From Acidobacteriota bacterium (lineage in GTDB: Bacteria; Acidobacteriota; Terriglobia; Terriglobales; Acidobacteriaceae), in contig JAJZIF010000251.1 of NCBI GenBank assembly GCA_021810735.1, positions 1-6,094 of the forward strand: DNA of 6,094 nt, in the 5' to 3' direction. The notes beneath the pieces were generated by a model. The model ran no database searches. It saw only the letters and a program-made list of their open reading frames with translations, and was not told the DNA's origin. A program made the translations under genes and the position numbers. Positions 1 to 6,094 of this stretch are shown one piece after another (within the stretch, counting starts at the first letter, position 1; every line of letters starts with the position of its first letter).

Positions 1-47
1 CGGAATGATCAGAATTTGTGATGGAATGTTTGCGCGCCCGGTTTAGA
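1..47. other. Short stretch with no recognised feature
   Basis: Similarity to the permease N-terminus ends at about base 48. In these bases I see no gene start, hairpin followed by a T run, or repeat. A continuation of the decayed permease outside the window cannot be excluded. Confidence 0.4.
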
Positions 48-336
48 CATGCCGAACTGCGGGACCTTGCGTTCCTGGCGGAAATCGCACTGCCACTCAA
101 CTTCGATTTTGCGCCGCGTCGAGGCTTTCAATCCACGGCCACATCCAGATTTCGCGGCTGCGCTGCCCCAGCAGAGTAGCGCTGCCGAACGCGCGGCGAG
201 CGGCGTGGATGGCCTCCTCGCGCGGCATACCGTCGGCAACCAGAGCTTCGATTTTGTCCTCGAGATGCTGCTGCATCTACTTGGAAAGATAGACTGTCAT
301 TCTGCGACGAAGAAATAGCTGCTTCAACCAGCTCAT
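48..336 (-). pseudogene. Decayed N-terminal remnant of a fourth ADOP-type permease
   Basis: Read from the ATG at 336-334, this frame matches the N-terminus of the two intact permeases upstream: 56 of the first 72 codons agree with the 882-residue copy, including the RSRE-W-MWPW block. Codon 20, a Glu in both intact copies, is TAG (277-279), and Gly15-Glu16 has become Val-Tyr. The frame reopens and runs to TGA at 97-99. Homology then continues in another frame, where DFRQERK (about 66-86) corresponds to FALRQLRK of the intact genes; relative to them there is a net gain of about 16 bases, hence a frameshift. Beyond about base 48 similarity is lost, and the periplasmic and FtsX domains that should follow are absent in the visible part. 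The copy keeps a Shine-Dalgarno and a 13-base gap to the gene before it, so it is probably still transcribed with the operon. The alternative is a small expressed prefix-domain protein (see the separate entry). Confidence 0.85.
97..276 (-). other. Possible 59-codon prefix-domain mini-ORF inside the remnant
   Basis: The ATG at 276-274 touches the premature TAG (277-279), so a ribosome ending the 19-codon leader could restart here. The frame encodes 59 residues, beginning MQQHLEDKIEAL and ending shortly after MWPWIES, at TGA 97-99. It covers residues 21-72 of the permease prefix domain plus a few unrelated residues. Changes from the intact copies are mostly mild (Asn to Ser, Val to Ile, Met to Ile), apart from Glu57 to Gly. 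There is no Shine-Dalgarno directly before this ATG. Expression is inference only; simple decay of a pseudogene explains the same facts. Confidence 0.2.
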
Positions 337-341
337 CGATG

Positions 342-347
342 CACCTC
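342..347 (-). promoter_or_regulatory. Ribosome binding site of the decayed copy
   Basis: The minus strand reads GAGGTGCATCG before the ATG at 336, so a GAGG core sits 7 bases from the start codon. It lies just after the TGA of the upstream permease. Compared with the other two junctions, one base of the GGGAGGTG sequence is changed, giving GTGAGGTG, which weakens but does not remove the site. Confidence 0.6.
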
Positions 348-349
348 AC

Positions 350-3028
350 TCACTCCGCCCGCAGCGCCTGCATGGGATCGACCGATGCCGCGCGGCGCGC
401 TGGAATCAGCGCAGCGAGAACGCAAATCAGAAGGATGGCGGCCACGCTGCCCAGATAAATCCCCACGCTGCCTGGCGTGGTCCCGTAGAGAAGCGCACCA
501 AGGGCGCGTCCCATGGCGACGGAGCCTATCACTCCCAGAAACAGGCCCGCGCCAACCTGAATCGCAACGGAAGATACGACCAGGCGCAGCACCGCGCTTC
601 GTGGCGCGCCGAAGGCCATGCGAATGCCGATTTCGCGCGTACGCTCCGTAACGCGTCTCGCCAGAATTCCGAATATCCCGACGCCGGTCAGTAACAGCGC
701 AAGCGCGGAGAATCCCATCGAAAGACGCACCAGTAACCTTTCCTGCCTCAGGCTGGTCTCGACCATCTGGGTAAACAAGGTTGTCTGCGGCGCCGCGGAG
801 GTGGGGCTCACACTATGCGCGATGCTGCGAATCTCGCGGATGGCGGCGGCGGTATCGGATGCGCGAACGACCAGCGTCGAGCCGCCCACTTCGCCGGCCG
901 GCGTCAGCCTATACACTGCACGTTGAGGCGCGTCTTTCAGAGATGAAAAATGGGCGTCCTGCGCAATGCCAACCACGCGGCAGGCGTTCTTTGGATCGAA
1001 GGATTTCGCTATCGCCTGAGGAGAATCGCCCGAGGCGGAATAGATTGTTTTTCCAAGCGCATCCTCGCCGGGAAAGAAGTGTGCTGCGGCGGAGGCACTC
1101 AAGATGCACACGGCACCGGTTCCCTGATCATGCTGAGTGAACCCTCTTCCCTCTAAAATGCGCGTCCCCAGCGCCGCAAAATAATCGGCGTTGACAACTT
1201 CCGTCCAGATTTCCATGTCCAGATGGACCGCGCCATGCCGGTCGCGCGCGACATAGCTCGAACCGGTCCATGCATTCTCCAGGGGAGGCACGTTCATCCA
1301 TGTCGCGGCCTGGATTCCCGGCGTATGTTCGATCCGCGTGAAAATCTCCTGCTTCTTCTGCGTCGCTTGTGCCGGAGGTATGGTGGTGTCCCATCCGCCG
1401 AAATTGGCAAACACGACATGCTTCGGCTGAAAACCGGAGTTTTTCAGGAACAGGTGGAGAAACGTACTGCCCAGCCAGAAGGCGCTAGCCGTCAGCACCA
1501 GGCTGAGCGCAATCTGGACCGACACGATCCACACACCGCCAATCTTTTTGGTCGCGGTCTGCGCCTGCTTCAGGTCCAAGGCGGGCATCGTCCTGCTGGC
1601 CCGGATGGCGGGCAACAGCCCCGCTGCCAGAATCGTCAGCAATGCGGCTGTCGTCGTGCATCCGAAGACAATCCAGTTCGGCGCGACATCGATGCGCATG
1701 GCGCTCGCCCCTTCGAGAAGCAGCGCAACCAGCGAATGCGCGAGCAACCAGCCCAGCAAAAGCCCTGCGGCCACTCCCGCGCAGCCGAGCAGCAATACCT
1801 CCATCAGCACATGCGCGAACAGCGTGGACCGGCTGGCCCCCAGTGCGCTGCGCACCGCAAACTCATGGCTGCGTCCGCTGGAACGCGCCAACAGCAGCAG
1901 CGCAAGGTTGGCACAGCAAAGTGCAAGAAGTAAACCCGCGAGCAACTCCAGCGCCAGCAAGGGTTGACGATAGGTCGTCGCCAGGTCAGAATCTCCCATG
2001 CGGCCATCGACAACTCCATACTTGAAGGAAGCAAAAAAACCGCCAAGCATCTTATGACTCGGATCGGTAGCTTCGCGCAACTGGGGCGCAATGGCTGCCA
2101 GGTTGCTTCGTGCCGCCTGCAGCGATTGGCCCGCGCGCAGCCGACCCAAAACAGTCAGCCATGTGTAATTTACCGAATGTCTTCTTGGGTGCCGAGGGTG
2201 CAGCACCTCATCGAAGGACAAAGGCAGCACAAGATCGGCAGTCTCGCCGCGTTCCACGCTGCGGAACCGCCGTGGCAACACACCAATGACAGTCACGGCG
2301 CGGCCATTGATAGTAAGGGCGCGGCCAAGTACGTTGGGGTTCTCCTGAAATGCGTTCTTCCAATAGTCGTAGCCCAACAATGCCTGGTAGCCATGTGGGC
2401 CACCGCCGGGGACATCGTCCTGTTCTCCGAAGCTGCGACCGATATAGGGCTGCAATTGCAGCACGGCAAAACCGTTGCCGCTCATTAGCGCCCCGTGGAT
2501 TTCTTTCACGGAGCCTTTGGATGTCCGCGTCAAGAGCATCGAACTCCAGGCCATCAGGTCCGCCACTGTCACGCGACGGCGCAGCTCATCGTAACTCGGG
2601 CCGGACTGCCCGATGTCCATGTTGCCATTGCTGAAGGTATAGCGCACCAGCCGGTTGGGGTTTGTTACAGGAAGGCTCCGCAGCAGGATCGCGTACGTCA
2701 GGGAAAAAATCGCCGTGTTCGCGCCGATTCCCAGCGCCAGCGTCAGGATCACGGTGGCGGTGAATCCCGGAGACTTGCGCAGTTGCCGCAGCGCGAATTT
2801 CACGTCGGCAAGGATGCTTTCCAGCCACGGCCACATCCACACCTCGCGGCTGCGCTGCTCCAGCAGCGTGGCGTTGCCGAAGGCGCGGCGAGCGGCGTGG
2901 ATGGCCTCCTCGCGCGGCATACCTTCGGCCACCAGCGCTTCGATTTTCTCCTCGAGATGCTGCTGCATCTCTTCCGAAAGCTCGCCCGCCATTCTGCGGC
3001 GCAAGAAAATCTGCGTCATCCAATTCAT
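350..3028 (-). CDS. ADOP-family orphan ABC-type permease (892 aa, MacB/FtsX type)
   Basis: This is an inner-membrane protein of the MacB/FtsX permease superfamily in its duplicated form. Residues 1-75 are a soluble prefix domain (LRRRMAGELSEEMQQHLEEK, then RSREVWMWPW). A membrane helix follows at about 91-115. The first MacB-like periplasmic domain spans about 120-330 and contains LGRALTINGRAVTVIGVLP. FtsX helices lie at about 355-382, 402-435 and 451-476, with the coupling motif EFAVRSALGA at 389-398. The second unit has a helix at about 498-521, a periplasmic domain at about 540-735 (LGKTIYS, CRVVGIAQDAHF) and helices at about 768-790, 818-845 and 855-880, with REIGIRMAFGA at 798-808. The C-terminus is PARRAASVDPMQALRAE. 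There is no Walker A or B motif, so any ATPase must be separate. Length and layout fit ADOP proteins, whose substrate is unknown. I chose the ATG at 3028; an adjacent TTG at 3031 is possible. The gene lies 15 bases after the preceding permease, which argues for co-transcription. Confidence 0.95.
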   Translation of the reverse strand: MNWMTQIFLRRRMAGELSEEMQQHLEEKIEALVAEGMPREEAIHAARRAFGNATLLEQRSREVWMWPWLESILADVKFALRQLRKSPGFTATVILTLALGIGANTAIFSLTYAILLRSLPVTNPNRLVRYTFSNGNMDIGQSGPSYDELRRRVTVADLMAWSSMLLTRTSKGSVKEIHGALMSGNGFAVLQLQPYIGRSFGEQDDVPGGGPHGYQALLGYDYWKNAFQENPNVLGRALTINGRAVTVIGVLPRRFRSVERGETADLVLPLSFDEVLHPRHPRRHSVNYTWLTVLGRLRAGQSLQAARSNLAAIAPQLREATDPSHKMLGGFFASFKYGVVDGRMGDSDLATTYRQPLLALELLAGLLLALCCANLALLLLARSSGRSHEFAVRSALGASRSTLFAHVLMEVLLLGCAGVAAGLLLGWLLAHSLVALLLEGASAMRIDVAPNWIVFGCTTTAALLTILAAGLLPAIRASRTMPALDLKQAQTATKKIGGVWIVSVQIALSLVLTASAFWLGSTFLHLFLKNSGFQPKHVVFANFGGWDTTIPPAQATQKKQEIFTRIEHTPGIQAATWMNVPPLENAWTGSSYVARDRHGAVHLDMEIWTEVVNADYFAALGTRILEGRGFTQHDQGTGAVCILSASAAAHFFPGEDALGKTIYSASGDSPQAIAKSFDPKNACRVVGIAQDAHFSSLKDAPQRAVYRLTPAGEVGGSTLVVRASDTAAAIREIRSIAHSVSPTSAAPQTTLFTQMVETSLRQERLLVRLSMGFSALALLLTGVGIFGILARRVTERTREIGIRMAFGAPRSAVLRLVVSSVAIQVGAGLFLGVIGSVAMGRALGALLYGTTPGSVGIYLGSVAAILLICVLAALIPARRAASVDPMQALRAE

Positions 3029-3100
3029 CAATGTGCACCTCCCTCACTCCGCCCGCAGCGCCTGCATGGGGTCAACCGAAGCCGCGCGACGCGCCGGGAT
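2774..3100 (-). repeat. Junction repeat B (gene end, spacer, gene start)
   Basis: This has the same layout as the other junctions: the last 18 codons of the 882-aa permease, a 15-base spacer and the first 85 codons of the 892-aa permease, 327 bases in all. Bases 2990-3070 are identical to 5654-5734. Similarity continues at a lower level to both sides and fades past codon 85-100 of the downstream gene. Confidence 0.85.
3038..3042 (-). promoter_or_regulatory. Ribosome binding site of the 892-aa permease
   Basis: GGAGG lies on the minus strand, 9 bases before the ATG at 3028 and 6 bases before an in-frame TTG at 3031. The site starts two bases after the stop codon of the upstream permease, so termination there places ribosomes at this start. 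The decayed copy has only the ATG and no usable codon before it, which favours ATG as the ancestral start. Confidence 0.7.
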
Positions 3101-5692
3101 GAACGCAGCAAAGATGCCGAATACAAGAAGCATTGAAGGCACCAATACTAGAGTCCACGGATCGTCTTTGCTCACTCCGTAGAGAAAGCCATGGAGCAAA
3201 CGGCTGCTCCAAAAGGCCAACGCGAGACCGACAGCAATACCGATTGAAAGTAAGGCGAATGCCTGTCGTAAAACCATCCGCATCACTTGCACGCGATCTG
3301 CGCCCAGCGCCATACGGATGCCGATTTCTTGCGTCCTTTGGGCGACGGAATAGCTCAATAGTCCGTACAGGCCAACGACCGTGATCAACAACGCTAGCCC
3401 ACCAAAAACTCCGATCACGCGCGCCGCCAGCCGTTGGCTGCCGAGAGAGTCCTCCACAGCCTGATTCATGGTGGTGAAATCTCCAACGGCAAGATTTGGA
3501 TTCTGCTGGTGGATCGCTTGGCGAAGTGCCGGAATCATTGCTCCGGGCGACGTTTGAGTGCGAACCGCAAGTTCCATGAATTTGCCAATCAAGGGGAGAT
3601 ACAAAGAGTTATTTTGATTTAGCTGGGCCATGCACAGGTAGAGTTCCGGGCGGCTTGGATCTGCGACTGCATCCTGATGCACGTCTTCCAGAACGCCGAC
3701 AATCGTCGCTTTGCTGGGAACGCGTCCAAACTTTATCTGTTTTCCCAACGCATCTTGGCCGCCCAAATAGCGGTTGACGAATGTCTGATTGACCACAGCG
3801 ACGGGCATGGAATCCGCAGTGTCCTGTGCCGTAAAAAAGCGCCCTGCACGCATCCGTACTCCCAGCACATGCATCAGGTCTGGCGAGGCGGCACGCACAG
3901 CAGCGTCAACATCGCCGTTCGTCCAGCCCGTTGCATAGATAAGAGTCAAAAGGTCAACAGGATGCGCGATCGGCAGGATGGTGGATAGAGCAGCCGTTTG
4001 GACGCCAGGCAGATGGCGTACACGTTCCATCAAAGGCTCCCACGCTGCTTTATTTAAATTTTTGCTTTTGTAAGTGGAGTTCGGAACGCTCAGAGTTGTC
4101 AGGACGATATGGTCGGTTCGGAAACCGAGCGGCACATGGCGCAATGCATACATGGTGCGCGTCATTAGACCCGCACCAACCAGTAAAACGATTGACAGCG
4201 CAATTTCGCTTATCAGCAAAAGGTTGCGTAAGCGGCTTTGTCTGCGGTCTCCACTGCTGTTGCGGCCTCCCTGCTTCAGGGTCTCTTCGATTGGTGTGTT
4301 AGCAGCGATGGTTGCCGGAAATACTCCAAAGACAAACCCGGTGAACAGGGTGAAGCCGATGAGTGCTGTTAAGACCGCCCAATTCAGGTGGATATTTTGC
4401 GACAGCGGCAAGGACTTCTGGAGCATGTGCCGGAACAGTTGCAGCATCGACATCGCCAGGCCAAGTCCGGCCAGAGCACCTGCGACACTCAACAACAGGC
4501 TCTCTGTCAGAAACTGCCGAAGTATGCGTAGTTTTCCGGCTCCTAACGCTCCGCGCACCGCAATTTCTGTTCTACGCGCAGCAATACGAGCCAATAGCAG
4601 ACCTGCGACATTGCAACAGGCGATCAGCCAGACCAGCAAAACCGCAATCTCCAGAGCAGTTAACGCCGGTCGGACGCTTGAAACCACAAAATCATGTAAG
4701 CTGGTGAGCCGAACGCGTGTGGCTACCTCCTCGCCGGGTTGTGCTGATTGCGCGAAATGCGCTTGGGCTATTGATAATTGAGCCTGAACTGTTGTTGGTA
4801 AGGCATCTGGCTTTATGCGGAGCACGGGATTGTAAAGTGCGTATGAGTCGTGAATGCTTTCATGCAACAGTTTGCCACGCTCCAGGGGCGTCCAGACTTC
4901 CGCACGGTTCTCGTATAACGGAAAAATAAACTGTGGCGGCATGACGCCAATCACGCTATAAGGTACGCCGCCGATATGCACGATTTTCCCGAGAATCTTG
5001 CGGTCTGCTGAGAATGCTTGACGCCAGAGACCGTAGCTGAGAAGGACCACATGGGAGTTGCCATCCTCTTGTTCCTCGGGAAGAAAGCTGCGGCCCAGCA
5101 TCGGCTGCACACCCAGCACGGAAAGCAGGTTGAAGCTGCTTTCCACATTCGAGATCAACTTGGCTCCCTCAGGCGTATCCAGAATGCTCAGACTTCCACC
5201 GGAAAAAGCGATGTCGGCGGTATTGTGGGTTGCCTCGCGCCATTGCTGAATGTCTGCATACGGTATCCCAAAGAGTTCGCCTCCCTTGGCACCTATTCCA
5301 GCGGGTTGGTAGAGCTGCTCCGCATGTGGGAAAGCAAGCGGACGCAGCAGAACTCCATCGACAATGGCAAACATGGCCGTTGCAATCCCGATACCTAAAG
5401 CCAATGTCAACACTGTAGTCGCAGTAAAGCCGGGAGTTTTCCGCAATTGCCGCAGCGCGAACTTCGCATCTGCCCAGAGATTCTCCATCCACGGCCACAT
5501 CCAGACTTCGCGGCTGCGCTGTTCCAGCAGCGTAGCGTTGCCGAAGGCGCGGCGAGCGGCGTGGATGGCCTCCGCGCGTGGCATACCGTCGGCAACCAGG
5601 GCTTCAATCTTTTCATCGAGATGCTGCTGCATCTCCTCGGAAAGCTCGCCTGTCATTCTGCGGCGCAAGAAAATCTGCGTCATCCAATTCAT
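3044..5692 (-). CDS. ADOP-family orphan ABC-type permease (882 aa, MacB/FtsX type)
   Basis: This paralogue of the following gene has the same domain order. The prefix domain is at 1-75, and the first 100 residues match the 892-aa copy at 88 positions. A helix follows at about 91-115. The first MacB-like periplasmic domain is at about 118-335 (LLSYGLWRQAF, YSVIGVMPPQF). FtsX helices are at about 345-368, 393-415 and 436-460, with TEIAVRGALGA at 375-385. After a polar stretch with basic residues (about 470-488) come a helix at about 490-512, a second periplasmic domain at about 525-735 (DALGKQIKFG, TIVGVLEDVHQD) and helices at about 756-780, 808-830 and 847-868, with QEIGIRMALGA at 788-798. The last 18 residues equal those of the next gene. 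No nucleotide-binding motif is present. The core is only weakly similar to the 892-aa copy and is lower in GC than the gene ends (about 53% against about 70% in hand-counted lines). Substrate and partner ATPase are unknown. The ATG at 5692 is preferred over the TTG at 5695. Confidence 0.95.
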   Translation of the reverse strand: MNWMTQIFLRRRMTGELSEEMQQHLDEKIEALVADGMPRAEAIHAARRAFGNATLLEQRSREVWMWPWMENLWADAKFALRQLRKTPGFTATTVLTLALGIGIATAMFAIVDGVLLRPLAFPHAEQLYQPAGIGAKGGELFGIPYADIQQWREATHNTADIAFSGGSLSILDTPEGAKLISNVESSFNLLSVLGVQPMLGRSFLPEEQEDGNSHVVLLSYGLWRQAFSADRKILGKIVHIGGVPYSVIGVMPPQFIFPLYENRAEVWTPLERGKLLHESIHDSYALYNPVLRIKPDALPTTVQAQLSIAQAHFAQSAQPGEEVATRVRLTSLHDFVVSSVRPALTALEIAVLLVWLIACCNVAGLLLARIAARRTEIAVRGALGAGKLRILRQFLTESLLLSVAGALAGLGLAMSMLQLFRHMLQKSLPLSQNIHLNWAVLTALIGFTLFTGFVFGVFPATIAANTPIEETLKQGGRNSSGDRRQSRLRNLLLISEIALSIVLLVGAGLMTRTMYALRHVPLGFRTDHIVLTTLSVPNSTYKSKNLNKAAWEPLMERVRHLPGVQTAALSTILPIAHPVDLLTLIYATGWTNGDVDAAVRAASPDLMHVLGVRMRAGRFFTAQDTADSMPVAVVNQTFVNRYLGGQDALGKQIKFGRVPSKATIVGVLEDVHQDAVADPSRPELYLCMAQLNQNNSLYLPLIGKFMELAVRTQTSPGAMIPALRQAIHQQNPNLAVGDFTTMNQAVEDSLGSQRLAARVIGVFGGLALLITVVGLYGLLSYSVAQRTQEIGIRMALGADRVQVMRMVLRQAFALLSIGIAVGLALAFWSSRLLHGFLYGVSKDDPWTLVLVPSMLLVFGIFAAFIPARRAASVDPMQALRAE

Positions 5693-5764
5693 CAATGTGC
5701 ACCTCCCTCACTCCGCCCGCAGCGCCTGCATGGGATCGACGGACGCCGCACGGCGGGCTGGCGG
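5438..5764 (-). repeat. Junction repeat C (gene end, spacer, gene start)
   Basis: It comprises the last 18 codons of the partial permease, a 15-base spacer and the first 85 codons of the 882-aa permease, also 327 bases. It shares the 81-base identical block with junction B. Just beyond that block it agrees with junction A rather than B: both continue TGCATGGGATCGAC on the plus strand, where B has TGCATGGGGTCAAC. The three junctions therefore form a mosaic family. Confidence 0.85.
5702..5706 (-). promoter_or_regulatory. Ribosome binding site of the 882-aa permease
   Basis: GGAGG on the minus strand lies 9 bases before the ATG at 5692. The whole spacer, GGGAGGTGCACATTG, is identical to the spacer before the 892-aa permease, including the in-frame TTG directly before the ATG. 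Confidence 0.7.
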
Positions 5765-6094
5765 ATAGGCCGCGAGAGTTGCCGTCAGAGTAATCAGGAA
5801 GCAGCAGATCGCGAACACGAAATAGCTATGCGCATGAAGCCCATAAAGCGCGGATCGTGCATAGCGCGTCAGAATCCACGCACAACTCAGGCCGCTGGCG
5901 GTTCCCCACAGCACCGCAAGTCCTGTATGCCGCAATAGCCATGTAAGGATGCGCATCTTTGTCGCGCCGAGCGCCATGCGCAGACCGATCTCCGCGGTGC
6001 GCTGCTTTACCTGATAGGCAAGCAATCCGTAAATGCCCACCGCCATAATCAACAGCGCGTGTAGGCAGAACATGCTCGCCAGAATGGCCATGAC
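5708..6094 (-). CDS. ADOP-family permease, C-terminal part only (runs off the window)
   Basis: This is the last 128 residues of another MacB/FtsX-type permease. The frame is open to the window edge, and the Met near the edge (codon at 6091-6089) is internal. Visible parts are the end of a periplasmic-to-membrane helix (HALLIMAVGIYGLLAYQV), the FtsX coupling motif AEIGLRMALGA, two further membrane segments and an LYG turn. The C-terminus PARRAASVDPMQALRAE is identical to that of both other permeases. By analogy this is the second FtsX unit, with some 750 residues missing on the high-coordinate side. The LYG motif lacks the Asp-Pro that follows it in the 882-aa copy. It is the first of the visible series in transcription order and ends 15 bases before the next start. 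Prefix-domain and periplasmic content cannot be judged here. Confidence 0.92.
   Translation of the reverse strand, partial: VMAILASMFCLHALLIMAVGIYGLLAYQVKQRTAEIGLRMALGATKMRILTWLLRHTGLAVLWGTASGLSCAWILTRYARSALYGLHAHSYFVFAICCFLITLTATLAAYPPARRAASVDPMQALRAE

Larger units (their letters stand above)
66..406 (-). repeat. Junction repeat A (gene end, spacer, gene start)
   Basis: This is the direct repeat of the inter-gene junction: the last 18 codons and stop of the 892-aa permease, a 13-base spacer and about the first 85 codons of the decayed copy. The gene-end part shares TCACTCCGCCCGCAGCGCCT (plus strand) with the other two junctions. It is the most diverged of the three, with substitutions and a net gain of about 16 bases in the N-terminal part. 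Confidence 0.8.

Noticed and set aside
128..349. 73-codon minus-strand frame overlapping the decayed copy
   Set aside because: It is a different frame from the one that matches the permease N-terminus; its start precedes the conserved ATG and the protein has no similarity to the family.
337..349. Transcription terminator after the 892-aa permease
   Set aside because: The 13-base gap holds a ribosome binding site and no hairpin or T run; nothing suggests that transcription ends there.
1223..1933. 236-codon plus-strand open frame opposite the 892-aa permease
   Set aside because: It lies antisense to a well-supported gene and has a low-complexity Arg/Gln/Pro-rich composition typical of a shadow frame in GC-rich DNA, with no recognisable domain.
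2774..3100. Junction repeats as an insertion sequence or mobile element
   Set aside because: They have no terminal inverted repeats, transposase or target-site duplication, and they are fully explained as gene end, spacer and gene start of paralogues.
2495..3136. Plus-strand open frame whose sequence recurs at 5447-5938 and partly at 49-318
   Set aside because: The recurrence looks like a gene family but only reflects the junction repeats read on the wrong strand; the minus-strand reading gives conserved permease ends.
4074..4781. 235-codon plus-strand open frame opposite the 882-aa permease
   Set aside because: It is antisense to the FtsX and periplasmic coding region, rich in Arg and Ser, and has no recognisable domain.
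350..5692. macB as gene name
   Set aside because: MacB carries an N-terminal ATP-binding cassette domain. These proteins have a short prefix domain instead, no Walker motifs, and two permease units in one chain.

Overview
The window looks like chromosomal DNA of an Acidobacteriota member (Terriglobia or Solibacteres type). The basis is the gene family. Every recognisable gene matches the architecture of the acidobacterial duplicated orphan permeases (ADOP, the family described by TIGR03434), which is expanded in that phylum. The DNA is moderately GC-rich, about 50-67% in the lines I counted by hand and higher at the gene ends. The genus cannot be told from the sequence.

Layout: everything is on the minus strand, so the transcription order runs from high to low coordinates. 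At 5708-6094 is the C-terminal 128 residues of a first permease, whose body lies outside the window. After a 15-base gap comes a complete 882-residue permease (3044-5692). After another 15-base gap comes a complete 892-residue permease (350-3028). After a 13-base gap comes a decayed fourth copy (about 48-336), with an in-frame stop at codon 20, a frameshift and no core. Bases 1-47 hold nothing I recognise. There are no RNA genes, insertion sequences, CRISPR arrays or convincing terminators or promoters. The tight spacing and the Shine-Dalgarno sequence before each start suggest one polycistronic transcript.

Each full permease has a cytoplasmic prefix domain, a membrane helix, a MacB-like periplasmic domain, an FtsX-type three-helix membrane domain, then a second periplasmic and a second FtsX unit. 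There is no ATP-binding cassette domain in the window, as expected for orphan permeases. Their substrate and energy source are not known.

The most notable signal is the pattern of similarity. The gene ends and the short spacers between genes are almost the same at all three junctions: 81 bases are identical at two of them, and the first 100 residues of the two full permeases match at 88 positions. The protein cores are strongly diverged. One core is also lower in GC than its own ends. This suggests tandem duplication followed by recombination or gene conversion at the junctions, with cores exchanged or diverging between fixed ends. A second point is the decayed copy. Its early stop codon is followed directly by an ATG that opens a 59-codon frame encoding only the prefix domain, so it may be a plain pseudogene or a small residual protein.
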